Assembly (NCBI GenBank): GCA_903877095.1
Contig: CAIRCP010000101.1
Location: 38,412-102,411 of the forward strand
Direction of reading: 5' to 3'
Source: an uncultured Actinomycetes bacterium
Lineage (GTDB): Bacteria > Actinomycetota > Actinomycetes > Mycobacteriales > Mycobacteriaceae
DNA: 64,000 bases
This document shows, one piece after another, positions 1 through 9,980 of this stretch. The translations under genes were made by a program, and so were the position numbers. The notes beneath the pieces were generated by a model that saw only the letters and a list, made by a program, of their open reading frames with translations, ran no database searches and was not told the origin of the DNA. Within the stretch, counting starts at the first letter, position 1, and each line of letters starts with the position of its first letter.

Positions 1-1281
1 CCGGCCGGCCCGGCCGGTGAGCTGGGTGTACTCCCCCGGGGTGAGCGGCAGGTGCTGCTCGCCGTTGAACTTCACCAGCCGCTCCAGCACGACGGTGCGG
101 GCCGGCATGTTGATGCCCAACGCCAGTGTCTCCGTGGCGAATACCGCTTTGATCAGCCCGGCGGTGAACAGTTCCTCGACGGTGTGGCGGAAAGTCGGGA
201 GCATGCCGGCGTGGTGGGCGGCCAGTCCCCGCAGTAGGCCCTCGCGCCACTCGTAGTAGTCCAGCACGTCCAGGTCGGCATCGGCGAGGTCGCCGCAACG
301 GCGGTCGATCACCTCGGCGATGCGGGCCCGGTCGGCCTCGGTGGTCAGCCGCAGCGGGCTGCGCAGGCACTGCTTGACGGCGGCGTCACAGCCGGCGCGG
401 GAGAAGATGAAGGTGATGGCCGGCAGCAGGCCCTCGCGGTCCAGGGTGGCGATGACGTCCGGACGTGACGGCGGCCGCTGAAACCCCGGCCCACCGTGCC
501 GGCGACCCCGGCCGCGCGGCTGCCAGTCCGCCAGTCCGTCGGCCTCGCGCCGATGGGCGATGTGGCGAACCAACTCCGGATCGACCCGATGCGCGACCCC
601 GCCCTTGGTGGGAGCGTCGTAGTCGAACAGGTCGAAGAGTCGCTTGCCCACCAGCATGTGCTGCCACAGCGGCACCGGACGATGCTCGTCGACCACCACG
701 GTGGTGTCCCCGCGCACGGTCTTGATCCAGCCGCCGAATTCCTCGGCGTTGCTGACCGTGGCCGACAGGCTCACCAGCCGCACGTCGTCGGGCAGGTGCA
801 GGATGACCTCCTCCCACACCGCCCCGCGCATCCGGTCGGCGAGGAAGTGCACCTCGTCCATCACCACGTAGGACAGTGACCGCAATGTGTCGGACCCGGC
901 GTAGAGCATGTTGCGCAGCACCTCGGTGGTCATCACCACCACCGGGGCGTCGCCGTTGATCGACTGGTCTCCGGTCAGCAGCCCGATCCGCTCCGGACCG
1001 TAGCGGCGGACGAGGTCACTGTGCTTCTGGTTGCTCAGCGCCTTGATCGGGGTGGTGTAGAAGCACTTCTGCCCGGCCGCCAGCGCCAGATGAACCGCGA
1101 ACTCCCCCACCACGGTCTTTCCGGCGCCGGTCGGGGCGCACACCAGAACCCCGTGGCCGCGTTCGAGAGCCGCACACGCCTGGATCTGGAACGGGTCGAG
1201 CCGGAAGGTCAACTGGCCGGTGAAATCGGCGAGTTGAGGGAATTCAGGTCCATCGAGCTGGTGCTCAGGTGATGTCGTCAT
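1..1281 (-). CDS. helY: HelY-like DEAD/DEAH superfamily 2 helicase, partial (C-terminus off window)
   Basis: N-terminal 427 residues of a large Ski2-like RNA/DNA helicase. Visible motifs are the P-loop APTGAGKT (about residues 49-56), the [12 protein letters not shown] segment (motif Ia), the DEVH box (about 142-145), and motif [10 protein letters not shown] right at the window edge. The H37Rv orthologue is Rv2092c, so roughly half the protein is missing here only because the window ends. The ATG at 1281-1279 overlaps the last 17 bases of tatC, so helY is probably translated from the tatA-tatC transcript. Substrate and role cannot be read from the sequence. Confidence 0.93.
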   Translation of the reverse strand, partial: MTTSPEHQLDGPEFPQLADFTGQLTFRLDPFQIQACAALERGHGVLVCAPTGAGKTVVGEFAVHLALAAGQKCFYTTPIKALSNQKHSDLVRRYGPERIGLLTGDQSINGDAPVVVMTTEVLRNMLYAGSDTLRSLSYVVMDEVHFLADRMRGAVWEEVILHLPDDVRLVSLSATVSNAEEFGGWIKTVRGDTTVVVDEHRPVPLWQHMLVGKRLFDLFDYDAPTKGGVAHRVDPELVRHIAHRREADGLADWQPRGRGRRHGGPGFQRPPSRPDVIATLDREGLLPAITFIFSRAGCDAAVKQCLRSPLRLTTEADRARIAEVIDRRCGDLADADLDVLDYYEWREGLLRGLAAHHAGMLPTFRHTVEELFTAGLIKAVFATETLALGINMPARTVVLERLVKFNGEQHLPLTPGEYTQLTGRAGR

Positions 1282-2200
1282 GGTCCGTGCCGATCGTCGT
1301 CGGCGCCGCAACCGGTGCGGGCGGCTCGATGCGCGCCGCCTCGTCGTCGGGAATCGCGGCCTCCACTTCCCGCTTGGCCTTGCGCTTGTCGTGGAACCGG
1401 GCGACCTGAATGGCGAACTCCAGCAACAACGTCAGCGCCAGACCGAGCGCCAGCATCGAGAACGGGTCGGACCCCGGAGTCGCGACGGCGGCGAAGGCGA
1501 ACACCCCGAAGATCAGGCCACGCCGCCAGGCGGCCAGCTTCTCGTAGCTCAGGATGCCGACGACGTTGAGCATGACGATCAGCAGCGGGAACTCGAAGCC
1601 GACACCGAACACCAGCAGCAGGTTGATCAGGAAGCCGAAGTACTGGTCACCGGACAGCGCGGTCACCTGGACGTCGCTGCCCACCGTCAGCAGGAAGTGC
1701 AGCGCCTTGGACAGCACCACGTACGCCAGGACCGCGCCGGCCACGAACAGTGTCGCCGCCGCGACGACGAACACCGACGCGAACCGGCGTTCATTGCGGT
1801 ACAGGCCCGGGGTGATGAATGCCCAGATCTGATGCAGCCAGATCGGGCAGGCCAGGACGATGCCAGCGGTCAGACCGACTTTGAGCCGCAGCATGAACTG
1901 GTCGAAGGGGGCCGTCGCCAGTAGGCGACAGCCGCCGTCGGCGCTGATGTCGGCGCGCGCCGACGGCGGCAACGCGCAATAGGGATGACGCAGCCACTCG
2001 CCGAGACTCTCCATGCCGAAGATGCCGTGGCTGTACCAGAAGAACCCGAAGATGGTGGTCAGGGCCACCCCTGCCACGGAGATCAGCAGGCGCGCACGAA
2101 GTTCCCGGACATGCTCGACCAGCGACATGGTGCCGTCGGGGTTGGCACGGCTGCGTCGGTGGCGCGGGTCGAAATGGATGAGGAACTTAGGGGTGCGCAC
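1265..2200 (-). CDS. tatC: Twin-arginine translocase subunit TatC
   Basis: 311-residue polytopic inner-membrane protein, the receptor subunit of the Tat system that exports folded proteins carrying RR signal peptides. It follows mycobacterial TatC closely: the cytoplasmic N-terminal [14 protein letters not shown] helix with its conserved Glu, the [14 protein letters not shown] first periplasmic loop, the [10 protein letters not shown] helix and the TPGSDPFSM segment. The C-terminal tail is charged (KRKAKRE). It lies 45 bases after tatA and its end overlaps helY, matching Rv2094c-Rv2092c order. An internal ATG at MSLVEH would shorten it by about 24 residues. Confidence 0.96.
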   Translation of the reverse strand: MRTPKFLIHFDPRHRRSRANPDGTMSLVEHVRELRARLLISVAGVALTTIFGFFWYSHGIFGMESLGEWLRHPYCALPPSARADISADGGCRLLATAPFDQFMLRLKVGLTAGIVLACPIWLHQIWAFITPGLYRNERRFASVFVVAAATLFVAGAVLAYVVLSKALHFLLTVGSDVQVTALSGDQYFGFLINLLLVFGVGFEFPLLIVMLNVVGILSYEKLAAWRRGLIFGVFAFAAVATPGSDPFSMLALGLALTLLLEFAIQVARFHDKRKAKREVEAAIPDDEAARIEPPAPVAAPTTIGTDHDDIT

Positions 2201-2245
2201 GGCGTCTACCTAGTGGCGCCCGGGGCGCCCGCTGGAACAGCCGGC

Positions 2246-2518
2246 TCAGGCCGGGCGGATGTCGGTCGGGTTCGGGGCCGGCGGCGGGACGTCCAGACGC
2301 TCGGACGGGACAGCCTGCGCCCCAGCGGTGAAGCCGGGCTGGACCGGAGCGACCGGCGTGTCGGCCCGGTTGTCGGCCTGCAGTTCCTTGACCTCGGACT
2401 TGAAGATGCGCATCGACTTGCCCAGGGACCGGGCGGCGTCAGGCAACCGCTTCGACCCGAACAGCAGGACGACCACAAGAAGCAGGATTATCCAGTGCCA
2501 CGGCTGTAGAGCACCCAA
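2246..2518 (-). CDS. tatA: Twin-arginine translocase subunit TatA
   Basis: Small single-span Tat protein: a hydrophobic helix ([11 protein letters not shown]) preceded by LQPWHW, the [14 protein letters not shown] amphipathic hinge and helix, then an acidic, Pro-rich tail. TatA oligomers form the Tat translocation pore with TatC. I chose the TTG at 2518, giving MGALQPWHW as in the M. tuberculosis protein, because a GGAGG Shine-Dalgarno lies 8 bases before it. An upstream in-frame GTG at 2527 overlaps that Shine-Dalgarno and is less likely. Product is 90 residues. Confidence 0.93.
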   Translation of the reverse strand: MGALQPWHWIILLLVVVLLFGSKRLPDAARSLGKSMRIFKSEVKELQADNRADTPVAPVQPGFTAGAQAVPSERLDVPPPAPNPTDIRPA

Positions 2519-2634
2519 TTCGGTCACCTCCAGACACAGCCGGACGACCAAGCGGGACGAAGTCCCGGGGAGGAGTCCGGCAATCAGATGTTGGCGACGA
2601 TGCTACCCGTCGCAGCGTGCCCCACGGTCGCGAC

Positions 2635-3624
2635 TTAGCGGTCCAGCGTGGCGTAGGCGGCCAGGGCGTTGGCCGCGGCGGTGCGCACCTCGTCTGCCAG
2701 CGACTTCGGTGCCAGTACCGCCACATCAGCCCCGAACCCGAGGATCTGGCGAGCCATCCAGTCATCGGCGGCGTAGGTCATGGTGGCCTCGAACCAGCCG
2801 TCGGGCAACTCGGCGACCACCCGCATCGGGAAGTACTCCAGCATCCAGGCCGCCCGCGGCGACACCCGCAGAGTGGCCGACGGCAGCGACGGATCGGCGT
2901 CGAACAGCGCGGTCGGCGGCGGTGCCTGCACCGCCGGTGTCGGCGGCGCGGCCGGTTCGTCGAGAACGCGGGCGTCGACGATGCGGTCGAACCGGAACAG
3001 CCGCACCCCCTCGGCGTCCCGGCACCAGCCCTCCAGGTAGCTGTGATCGCCGACGAGCACTACCCGGATCGGGTCGACGACCCGCTCCGACAGCGCGTCG
3101 CGCGACGCCGAGTAGTACTCGAGCGAGACCGCCCGTTTGAGTCGCAGCGCCTCCCGCACCGCGGCGACGGCGTCGATTTCCCGCGGCGCGGCCCGGTCCT
3201 CCCGCGGCGCGGCCCGATCCGATGCGGGGGCGCCGCCGTCGGGCACCGCCGTGGCGCCGGCCGCCGCCTCGATCTTGGCGATGGCGCTCAGCGCTGCCGC
3301 CGGGTCCACCACGCCGGGGATGTCGGACAGCGCTCGCAGCGCCACCAGCAGACCGCTGGCCTCCGAGGAGTTCAGCCGCAACGGCTTGTCGATCCCGGCC
3401 GAGAAGGTGACCTTGATGGTGTCGTTGTCGAACTCGAAGTCGATCAGGTCTCCCGGCCCGTAGCCGGGCAGCCCGCACATCCACAACTGGCTGATGTCGG
3501 CTTGCAACTGCTTGCGGGTGACACCGAGGTCGGCGGCGGCATCGGTGTAGCTGACCCGCGGGTTGGCCTGGAAGTACGGAACCATGTTGAGCAGCCGCAC
3601 CAGTCGGCTGGCGACCGGGGTCAC
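2635..3624 (-). CDS. pafC: PafC, WYL-domain transcriptional regulator of the DNA-damage response
   Basis: 329 residues. An N-terminal winged-helix segment (LVRLLNMVPYFQANP) is followed by a WYL domain (SLEYYSASRD, SYLEGWCRDAEGVRLFRFDRI) and a WCX-like C-terminal domain. In mycobacteria PafB and PafC act together as the LexA/RecA-independent activator of DNA-damage genes. The GTG start at 3624 overlaps the pafB stop as GTGA, so the two should be made in equal amounts. A short in-frame duplication (DRAAPRE twice, DNA about 3181-3221) lies in the linker between domains and looks like recent slippage. Confidence 0.93.
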   Translation of the reverse strand: MTPVASRLVRLLNMVPYFQANPRVSYTDAAADLGVTRKQLQADISQLWMCGLPGYGPGDLIDFEFDNDTIKVTFSAGIDKPLRLNSSEASGLLVALRALSDIPGVVDPAAALSAIAKIEAAAGATAVPDGGAPASDRAAPREDRAAPREIDAVAAVREALRLKRAVSLEYYSASRDALSERVVDPIRVVLVGDHSYLEGWCRDAEGVRLFRFDRIVDARVLDEPAAPPTPAVQAPPPTALFDADPSLPSATLRVSPRAAWMLEYFPMRVVAELPDGWFEATMTYAADDWMARQILGFGADVAVLAPKSLADEVRTAAANALAAYATLDR

Positions 3625-4622
3625 GACGACACCCCGGCCTGCGCGGTCAGCCGGGCGACCACGTCCGACCGCAGCGAATCCGGTTCCAGCACAAGGGCGT
3701 CCGCCCCGTAGCCGGCGACCTCGCGGGCCAGGCCGTCCAGGCTGGCGACGTCGATCTCGATGACATCGCCGTCGCGCTCCCCGACGGCGCGTCGGGAGAC
3801 GACGCGGCCGGCCCGCCGAAGGGCCGTCGCGTACCCGTCGGCCGCCCAGACCCGGGCCACCGCGCCCGAGGGTCCGCCGGTGGCGGCGTCGATCGACTGC
3901 TCGACGAGCGCGCGAAGGTCGACCGCGTCGGGCCGGCCCGCCTCCCCCGGTGCGCCAACGGCGTTGACGTCGGCGATGCGCGACACCCGGTACACCCGGG
4001 TGGCGTCGCGATCGCGGTCGTGGCCCACCAGATACCAGCGGCCGCGGGCGGTCAGGACACCCCACGGCTCGACGGTGCGCACGGCGTAGGGCTCGACGAC
4101 AGTGGGCCGGTGGTGGAACCGGACGGCCTGCCGGGCGTCGATAGCCGCGAGCAGGACGCCCAGGACCTGCTCGGAGCCGCGCAGGCCGGCCGAGCCCGCG
4201 GCGGCGGTGACGGCCACCCCGTCGGCCCGGTCCACGTCCACCCCGGCCGCCCGCAGTTTGAGCAGGGCGCTCTGGGTGGCGGTGATGCGTTCGGGTGATT
4301 CCCACAGTGTGGTCGCCACCGCCACCGCCGCGGCCTCGTCCGTGGTCAGGTCGATGTCGGGAAGGGCGTAGGCGTCCGGCTTGATCCGGTAGCCCTCGGT
4401 GGTGTCGAAGGCGCTGACCCGTCCGGTCTCCAGCGGGATGCCCAGATCGCGCAGTTCGCTCTTGTCGCGCTCGAACATCCGGGAGAACGCCTCGTCGGAC
4501 TGGTCGGCGTAGCCGGCGACGCTGGCCCGGATCCGTTCAGCGGTGAGATATCCGCGGGTCGACAGCAGCGCGATCACGAGATTCATCAACCGCTCGATCT
4601 TGGCGGTTTTCGCAGGCGCCAC
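3621..4622 (-). CDS. pafB: PafB, WYL-domain transcriptional regulator
   Basis: 333 residues, paralogous to PafC: an N-terminal helix-turn-helix (KIERLMNLVIALLSTRGYLTAERI), the SRMFERDKSELRDLGIPLE segment typical of the family, and a WYL domain (VRFHHRPT, WYLVGHDRDRDATRVYRVSRI). It is the DNA-binding partner of PafC. The GTG at 4622 gives MAPAKTAKIERL, equivalent to the M. tuberculosis start, with AAGGTGG upstream. pafA lies 55 bases upstream, as in other mycobacteria where pafABC form one transcription unit. Confidence 0.93.
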   Translation of the reverse strand: MAPAKTAKIERLMNLVIALLSTRGYLTAERIRASVAGYADQSDEAFSRMFERDKSELRDLGIPLETGRVSAFDTTEGYRIKPDAYALPDIDLTTDEAAAVAVATTLWESPERITATQSALLKLRAAGVDVDRADGVAVTAAAGSAGLRGSEQVLGVLLAAIDARQAVRFHHRPTVVEPYAVRTVEPWGVLTARGRWYLVGHDRDRDATRVYRVSRIADVNAVGAPGEAGRPDAVDLRALVEQSIDAATGGPSGAVARVWAADGYATALRRAGRVVSRRAVGERDGDVIEIDVASLDGLAREVAGYGADALVLEPDSLRSDVVARLTAQAGVSS

Positions 4623-4677
4623 GCTGGCCCACCTTAGCCGCAATCCGGCGAGGTGCCATGCGACGCACTGGCGGCGT

Positions 4678-6036
4678 TCACATGCTGGCGATGAGGCGTT
4701 TGACCCGCTCGTCGGAGGACCGGAACGGGTCCTTGCACAGCACCGTGCGCTGCGCCTGGTCGTTGAGTTTGAGGTGCACCCAGTCGACGGTGAAGTCGCG
4801 GCCGGCCTCCTGGGCGGCGGCGATGAACTCGCCGCGCAGCTTGGCCCGGGTGGTCTGCGGCGGGGTGTCGACGGCGGCCTCGATCTCCTCGTCGGTGGTG
4901 ACCCGGGCCGCCAGGCCCTTGCGCTGCAGCAGGTCGAACACACCGCGGCCGCGTTTGATGTCGTGGTAGGCCAGATCGAGCTGGGCGATCTTGGGGTCGG
5001 ACAGCTCCATGCTGTAGCGGTCCTGGTAGCGCTGGAACAGTTTGCGCTTGATCACCCAGTCGATCTCGGTGTCGACCTTGGCGAAGTCCTGGCTCTCGAC
5101 GGCGTCGAGTTGCCGGCCCCACAGATCGATGACCTGGTCGATCTGGGTGTCGGGCTCGCGGGACTGCAGGTAGTCGACGGCGCGGCTGTAGTACTCGCGC
5201 TGGATGTCCAGGGCGCTGGCCTGGCGGCCGCCGGCCAGCCGGACCGGGCGCTTGCCGGTCAGGTCGTGGCTGACCTCTCTGATGGCCCGGATCGGATTGT
5301 CCAGGGAGAAGTCCCGGAACGGGACGCCGGCCTCGATCATTTCCAGCACCAGCGCCGCGGTGCCCACCTTGAGCATGGTGGTCGTCTCGCTCATGTTGGA
5401 GTCGCCGACGATGACGTGCAGCCGGCGGTACTTCTCGGCGTCGGCGTGCGGTTCGTCGCGGGTGTTGATGATCGGACGGGACCGGGTCGTCGCGCTGGAG
5501 ACGCCCTCCCAGATGTGCTCGGCGCGCTGGGACAGGCAGAAGGTGGCCGCCTTCGGGGTCTGCAGGACTTTTCCGGCGCCGCAGATCAGCTGGCGGGTCA
5601 CCAGGAAGGGCAGCAGAACGTCGGAGATCCGGGAGAACTCCCCCGCCCGCACGATCAGATAGTTCTCGTGGCAGCCGTAGGAGTTGCCCGCCGAGTCGGT
5701 GTTGTTCTTGAACAGGTAAATGTCCCCGCCGATCCCCTCGTCGGCCAGGCGCTGTTCGGCGTCGACGAGGAGGTCCTCCAGGACCCGTTCCCCGGCCCGG
5801 TCGTGGGTGACCAGCTGGGCGAGGTTGTCACATTCAGCGGTGGCGTATTCGGGGTGGCTGCCGACGTCCAGGTAAAGACGGGCGCCGTTGCGCAGGAAGA
5901 CGTTGGAGCTGCGACCCCACGACACCACCCGGCGGAACAGGTAGCGGGCAACCTCGTCCGGCGACAGGCGGCGGTGACCGTGGAAGGTGCAGGTGACACC
6001 GAACTCGGTCTCGATGCCCATGATTCTGCGCTGCAC
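4678..6036 (-). CDS. pafA: Pup--protein ligase PafA
   Basis: 452 residues. PafA activates the C-terminal Glu of deamidated Pup with ATP and joins it to substrate lysines, marking proteins for the mycobacterial proteasome. The glutamine-synthetase-like fold signature is present: GIETEFG near residue 7 (acidic ATP/Mg site), [28 protein letters not shown], and the C-terminal [14 protein letters not shown]. It is almost identical to the M. tuberculosis protein over the parts I can recall. The GTG start at 6036 lies 6 bases after a TAGGCT hexamer, suggesting leaderless translation. pafB and pafC follow. Confidence 0.97.
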   Translation of the reverse strand: MQRRIMGIETEFGVTCTFHGHRRLSPDEVARYLFRRVVSWGRSSNVFLRNGARLYLDVGSHPEYATAECDNLAQLVTHDRAGERVLEDLLVDAEQRLADEGIGGDIYLFKNNTDSAGNSYGCHENYLIVRAGEFSRISDVLLPFLVTRQLICGAGKVLQTPKAATFCLSQRAEHIWEGVSSATTRSRPIINTRDEPHADAEKYRRLHVIVGDSNMSETTTMLKVGTAALVLEMIEAGVPFRDFSLDNPIRAIREVSHDLTGKRPVRLAGGRQASALDIQREYYSRAVDYLQSREPDTQIDQVIDLWGRQLDAVESQDFAKVDTEIDWVIKRKLFQRYQDRYSMELSDPKIAQLDLAYHDIKRGRGVFDLLQRKGLAARVTTDEEIEAAVDTPPQTTRAKLRGEFIAAAQEAGRDFTVDWVHLKLNDQAQRTVLCKDPFRSSDERVKRLIASM

Positions 6037-6042
6037 GCCCCG

Positions 6043-6048
6043 AGCCTA
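6043..6048 (-). promoter_or_regulatory. Predicted -10 (TAGGCT) of leaderless pafA
   Basis: On the minus strand TAGGCT ends 6 bases before the pafA GTG, so the expected transcript 5' end falls at or next to the start codon. No clear -35 was found, which is common in mycobacteria. Confidence 0.55.
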
Positions 6049-6204
6049 CTGGGTTGCCATTGCGTCGGCCCCCAATGCGGGGTGATGAGCCGCCCGTCGC
6101 GTCGGCGCGTCGCCCTGGCTAGCAAACCGGGAGGATTACCCTGATCGGAGAGGGGCAAAGGTCACAATCGGCGTGGTGTTATCCCGCGGCGCCATTTTTT
6201 TCAT

Positions 6205-6210
6205 TAGGGT
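6205..6210 (+). promoter_or_regulatory. Predicted -10 (TAGGGT) for the small membrane gene
   Basis: TAGGGT ends 6 bases before the GTG at 6217, a spacing that predicts a leaderless mRNA. It lies just after a T-rich stretch (6195-6201) in the gap that divides pafA from this gene. Confidence 0.45.
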
Positions 6211-6216
6211 GGGAGC

Positions 6217-6429
6217 GTGCACTTCGACGCCAGGGCTTTTGCGCGCAAAGTATGGATCGCGCTCGCAGTCGTGTCCGGCATTGTCGTGGTGGTCCTCAGT
6301 TGGCGGGTGCCTGAGCCCGAGAACCACCAGCCGACCAAGTCTCCGCTGGTGGAGAACGCTTCCTATATGCGGTTGGTGCCGCAGGAGCAGGTTCCCTCGC
6401 CGCCGGATTACGGCGCGCGGACCAGCTAG
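6217..6429 (+). CDS. Small single-span membrane protein of unknown function
   Basis: 70 residues: a short basic N-terminus (FARKVW), one hydrophobic segment (about residues 12-28, [16 protein letters not shown]), then a polar, Pro-rich tail ending PPDYGARTS that would be outside the cell if the N-terminus is inside. I do not recognise a family. It is the only plus-strand candidate between pafA and the proteasome genes, has a leaderless-type -10, and its TAG stop overlaps the prcA stop by 3 bases within a CTAG palindrome. It may be real and Pup-linked by position, but length alone is weak evidence. Confidence 0.5.
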   Translation: MHFDARAFARKVWIALAVVSGIVVVVLSWRVPEPENHQPTKSPLVENASYMRLVPQEQVPSPPDYGARTS

Positions 6430-7196
6430 CTACCGGCGGCCGGCGCTCCGTCGGGAACCGGCGCGGGCTCTGCTGGTGGCACCAGCGCTTCCAGCGCCGG
6501 GCCGGTGATCCGGCGAAACGCCCGGCGCGGCCGGTTGACGTCGAGGATCGCGATCTCCAGTGTCGACGGCCCGAGTACCCGCGGCTCGGCGGGCGGGCTG
6601 GCGTTCCCGGCGGCACTGGCGATACCGGACCGCAGCGCATCGACCGCCATCCGGACGGCCTCGGCCAGTTCGGCGTTCTCGGTGTAGGACGCCTTGAGGG
6701 CGTTGATGATCGGTTCGGTGGTGCCGCCCATCACCACGAAATGCGGCTCGTCGGCGATCGACCCGTCATAGGTGATGCGGTACATCTCCGGCGGCTTCGT
6801 TTCGCCGTGGTGGGCGACCTCGGCGACGCAGAGTTCGACTTCGTAAGGCTTGGCCTGCTCGGTGAAGATGGTTCCCAGCGTCTGGGCGTAGACGTTGGCG
6901 AGCTGGCGGCCGCTGACGTCGCGCCGGTCGTAGGCATAGCCGCGGGTGTCGGCATACTGGATGCCGCCGCGCCGCAGACTGTCGAACTCGTTGAACCGGC
7001 CCACCGCCGCGAAACCGACCCGGTCGTAGATCTCACTGACCTTCTGCAGTGAGCGCGACGGGTTCTCGGCCACGAACAGCACGCCGCCGGCGTAGGCCAG
7101 CGTGACAACGCTGCGGCCCCGGGCGATTCCCTTGCGCGCGAGCTCGGAACGCTCACGCATCGCCTGCTCAGGCGAGATGAAATACGGAAAGCTCAC
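6426..7196 (-). CDS. prcA: Proteasome subunit alpha
   Basis: 256 residues, the non-catalytic alpha ring subunit of the 20S proteasome; its N-terminus gates the chamber and its surface docks the Mpa ATPase. The start [20 protein letters not shown] is the characteristic alpha N-terminus, followed by [19 protein letters not shown] Pro/Ala-rich C-terminal tail replaces the usual acidic end. The ATG overlaps the prcB stop (ATGA), so alpha and beta are translationally coupled in the pup-prcB-prcA operon. Confidence 0.97.
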   Translation of the reverse strand: MSFPYFISPEQAMRERSELARKGIARGRSVVTLAYAGGVLFVAENPSRSLQKVSEIYDRVGFAAVGRFNEFDSLRRGGIQYADTRGYAYDRRDVSGRQLANVYAQTLGTIFTEQAKPYEVELCVAEVAHHGETKPPEMYRITYDGSIADEPHFVVMGGTTEPIINALKASYTENAELAEAVRMAVDALRSGIASAAGNASPPAEPRVLGPSTLEIAILDVNRPRRAFRRITGPALEALVPPAEPAPVPDGAPAAGS

Positions 7197-8116
7197 GAAG
7201 CCCCCGCCCGCGGCGCCTCGCCGGCCGGGCCCGGCCCGGGCCCGAATTCGTCAGTGCGGGAACGCTTCTGGATCACCTCACGCGCCAGCCCGGCGATCCG
7301 CTCCTCGAGGACGTCCTGGGCGCCGTCGGCGTCGATGGTGACCGCCGTCGGATAGATACCCCGAACCAGGTCGGGGCCACCGGTGGCCGAGTCGTCGTCG
7401 GCGGCGTCGTAGAGCGCCTCAACGGCCACCTTCAACGCGGAATCCGCATCCGCCACAGCCGAATACAGCTTCTTCATGGACGCCTTGGCGAACAGCGAAC
7501 CGGATCCGACGGCCTGGTAGCCCTCGTCCTCCAGGTGCCAGCCCCCGGCGGCGTCGAACGACACGATGCGCCCCGCGGCGGCGCGATTCGGGTCATGGAG
7601 GTCGTAACCCACCAGCAAAGGCAGGGCGACGAAGCCCTGCAACGCCGCACCGAGGTTGCCGCGAACCATGATGGCCAACCGGTTCACCTTGCCGGCGAAC
7701 GTCATGGGCACGCCTTCGAGCTTCTCGTAGTGCTCGAGTTCGACCGCGTACAGGCGCGCGAATTCGACGGCCAGCGCGGCGGTCCCGGCGATTCCGGTGG
7801 CCGTGTAGTCGTCGGTGATGTAGACCTTCTGCACATCGCGCCCGGCGATCATGTTCCCCTGGGTCGATCGGCGGTCGCCCGCGATCAGCACTCCGCCCGG
7901 GTATTTCAGCGCGACGATGGTGGTCCCGTGGGGAAGGGCGGGGTGAGCGTCGCCCGGCGCGATCCGCTGGCCGGCAAGGCCGCCGGCGGGCAGTAGCTCA
8001 GGGGCCTTGCGGCGCAGGAGATCTGAGAACGACGACAGATCGATGGGCGACGCCGCGTTCGTCGGAGAAATCAGCGGCCCGGTGGTGGCCAGGTGGTCAG
8101 GGAAGGGCCAGGTCAC
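7193..8116 (-). CDS. prcB: Proteasome subunit beta (catalytic)
   Basis: 307 residues as precursor. Autocleavage between Gly64 and Thr65 ([16 protein letters not shown]) frees the N-terminal Thr nucleophile; catalytic Asp and Lys lie in [11 protein letters not shown] and the following strands, and [13 protein letters not shown] and [18 protein letters not shown] are conserved. I chose the GTG at 8116 because it overlaps the pup stop as GTGA and gives MTWPFPDHL, like the M. tuberculosis protein; a longer frame upstream would run through pup. The propeptide is a few residues longer than in M. tuberculosis. Confidence 0.96.
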   Translation of the reverse strand: MTWPFPDHLATTGPLISPTNAASPIDLSSFSDLLRRKAPELLPAGGLAGQRIAPGDAHPALPHGTTIVALKYPGGVLIAGDRRSTQGNMIAGRDVQKVYITDDYTATGIAGTAALAVEFARLYAVELEHYEKLEGVPMTFAGKVNRLAIMVRGNLGAALQGFVALPLLVGYDLHDPNRAAAGRIVSFDAAGGWHLEDEGYQAVGSGSLFAKASMKKLYSAVADADSALKVAVEALYDAADDDSATGGPDLVRGIYPTAVTIDADGAQDVLEERIAGLAREVIQKRSRTDEFGPGPGPAGEAPRAGAS

Positions 8117-8307
8117 TGTCCGCCCTTTTGGACGTAGGCCCGAACGAAGTCCTCGGCGTTTTCCTCGAGCACGTCGTCGATCTCGTCCAGCAGGTCGTCG
8201 GTCTCCGCGGCCAGCTTCTCGCGACGCTCCTGCCCGGCGGCGGCCCCGTTTCCGGAGAGGTCCTCGTCCTCGCCGCCACCGCCACGCTTGGTCTGTTCCT
8301 GAGCCAT
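8113..8307 (-). CDS. pup: Prokaryotic ubiquitin-like protein Pup
   Basis: 64 residues, disordered and acidic. It starts [12 protein letters not shown] and ends [10 protein letters not shown]. The C-terminal Gln must be deamidated to Glu by Dop before PafA can ligate Pup to lysines; the helix [18 protein letters not shown] is the Mpa-binding segment. The Shine-Dalgarno GGAGG lies 7 bases before the ATG. It is the first gene of pup-prcB-prcA and overlaps prcB by 4 bases. Confidence 0.97.
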   Translation of the reverse strand: MAQEQTKRGGGGEDEDLSGNGAAAGQERREKLAAETDDLLDEIDDVLEENAEDFVRAYVQKGGQ

Positions 8308-8453
8308 CGCTGCCTCCTGCTCTCATCGGCGGCCCTGCCGGACACTCCAGCCAGCCGCCGTACCCCACAGTACCGTCCAGCACCGTCGTGATCGCTCTTA
8401 CGGGTGCCAACGTCGGTCCGCTCATGTCGATGGGCGTTCCACAAGTTCCACGC

Positions 8454-9962
8454 CTACGTCGTCAGTTGTTCCACCAGTTCCGCGGCGCTGTCCACCGAGT
8501 CCAGCAGCGCGCCGACATGAGCTTTACTGCCCCGCAGCGGCTCAAGGGTGGGGATCCGCACCAGCGAGTCGCCGCCGAGGTCGAAGATCACCGAGTCCCA
8601 ACTCGCCGCGGCGATGTCGGCACCGAATCGCCGCATGCACTCCCCTCGGAAGTACGCCCGGGTGTCGGTGGGCGGGTTGTCGATGGCGTCGAGGACCTGC
8701 TGTTCGGTCACCAGCCGCTTCATCGACCCCCGGGCGACCAGCCGGTTGTAGAGCCCCTTGTCCAGCCGGACGTCGGAGTACTGCAGGTCGACCAATTGCA
8801 GCCGGGGCGCCGACCAGCTGAGGTTCTCGCGCTGCCGGAAACCGTCGAGCAGTCGCAGTTTCGCCGGCCAGTCCAGCAACTCCGCGCACTCCATCGGATC
8901 TCGCTCCAGCAAATCCAAAACGTGCGCCCAGGTTTCGACGACGTCGGTCGCCCTGGGGTCGGGATCCCGGCTGTCCAGCAGGGCGCCGACCCGCTCGAGG
9001 TAGATCCGCTGCATCGCCAATGCGGTCAGCTCGCGGCCGTCCGCCAGCGCGACGGTCGCCCGCAGCGACGGGTCGCGGCTGATCACGTGCACCGCGTGCA
9101 CCGGCCGGGCCAGGGCGAGATCACTGAGGTCCAGCCCGTACTGGTGGCCCTCCTCGATCAGATCGAGGACCAGCGCGGTGGTGCCGACCTTCAGATAGGT
9201 GGACGTCTCGGCGAGATTGGCGTCCCCGATGATCACGTGCAGGCGGCGGTACTTGTCGGCGTCGGCGTGGGGTTCGTCGCGGGTGTTGATGATGCCGCGC
9301 TTGAGCGTGGTCTCCAGGCCGACCTCGACCTCGATGTAGTCGGCCCGCTGGGACAGCTGGAACCCAGGCTCATCCCCCGACGCCCCGAGGCCCACACGGC
9401 CCGATCCCGTCACCACCTGGCGCGACACCATGAAGGGCGTCAACCCGGCGATGACCGCCGAGAACGGCGTCTGGCGGCTCATCAAATAGTTCTCGTGGGT
9501 GCCGTACGAGGCGCCCTTGCCGTCGACGTTGTTCTTGTACAACTGCAGCTTGGCCGCCCCCGGAACGCTGGCCACATGCCGGGCCGCGGCTTCCATCACG
9601 CGCTCGCCGGCCTTGTCCCAGATGACGGCATCCAGCGGGTCGGTCACTTCAGGTGCGGAGTACTCGGGGTGCGCGTGGTCGACATAGAGGCGGGCACCGT
9701 TGGTCAGGATCATGTTCGCCGCGCCCACCTCGTCGGCGTCGACCACCGGCGGCGGGCCGGAGGCGCGGCTCAGATCGAACCCGCGGGCATCACGCAACGG
9801 CGACTCGACTTCGTAGTCCCAGCGGGTGCGCTTGGCCCGCGGGATACCGGCGGCGGCGGCGTACGCCAGCACCGCCTGAGTGGACGTCAGGATCGGATTC
9901 GCGGTCGGGTCGGTCGGCGAGGAGATGCCGTATTCCACCTCGGTGCCGATGATCCGCTGCAT
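8454..9962 (-). CDS. dop: Pup deamidase/depupylase Dop
   Basis: 502 residues, paralogue of PafA. Dop deamidates Pup-Gln to Pup-Glu and also removes Pup from substrates. It opens [19 protein letters not shown] (acidic metal/ATP site) and includes [34 protein letters not shown], and [17 protein letters not shown]. The extra segment after residue 40 ([22 protein letters not shown]) is the Dop-specific loop absent from PafA. The ATG at 9962 sits 7 bases downstream of TAGTCT, again a leaderless arrangement. pup follows 146 bases later. Confidence 0.97.
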   Translation of the reverse strand: MQRIIGTEVEYGISSPTDPTANPILTSTQAVLAYAAAAGIPRAKRTRWDYEVESPLRDARGFDLSRASGPPPVVDADEVGAANMILTNGARLYVDHAHPEYSAPEVTDPLDAVIWDKAGERVMEAAARHVASVPGAAKLQLYKNNVDGKGASYGTHENYLMSRQTPFSAVIAGLTPFMVSRQVVTGSGRVGLGASGDEPGFQLSQRADYIEVEVGLETTLKRGIINTRDEPHADADKYRRLHVIIGDANLAETSTYLKVGTTALVLDLIEEGHQYGLDLSDLALARPVHAVHVISRDPSLRATVALADGRELTALAMQRIYLERVGALLDSRDPDPRATDVVETWAHVLDLLERDPMECAELLDWPAKLRLLDGFRQRENLSWSAPRLQLVDLQYSDVRLDKGLYNRLVARGSMKRLVTEQQVLDAIDNPPTDTRAYFRGECMRRFGADIAAASWDSVIFDLGGDSLVRIPTLEPLRGSKAHVGALLDSVDSAAELVEQLTT

Positions 9963-9969
9963 GGGGGTA

Positions 9970-9975
9970 AGACTA
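9970..9975 (-). promoter_or_regulatory. Predicted -10 (TAGTCT) of leaderless dop
   Basis: TAGTCT on the minus strand ends 7 bases before the dop ATG. The divergent membrane-protein gene starts at 9981, only 18 bases from the dop start codon, so promoters for the two genes must overlap the coding ends. Confidence 0.5.
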
Positions 9976-9980
9976 GCCGG

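Noticed and set aside
2635-4305. Fusion protein covering pafC and upstream sequence
   Set aside because: The upstream part is out of frame with pafB and Arg/Gly/Pro-rich; the GTG at 3624 with a GTGA overlap is the real pafC start.
6190-6204. Terminator at the T-run near 6195
   Set aside because: No stable GC stem directly before the T-run on either strand.
8007-9980. Upstream extension of the plus-strand membrane-protein frame
   Set aside because: It runs antisense through prcB, pup and dop; only the part from 9981 has membrane helices and a sensible start.
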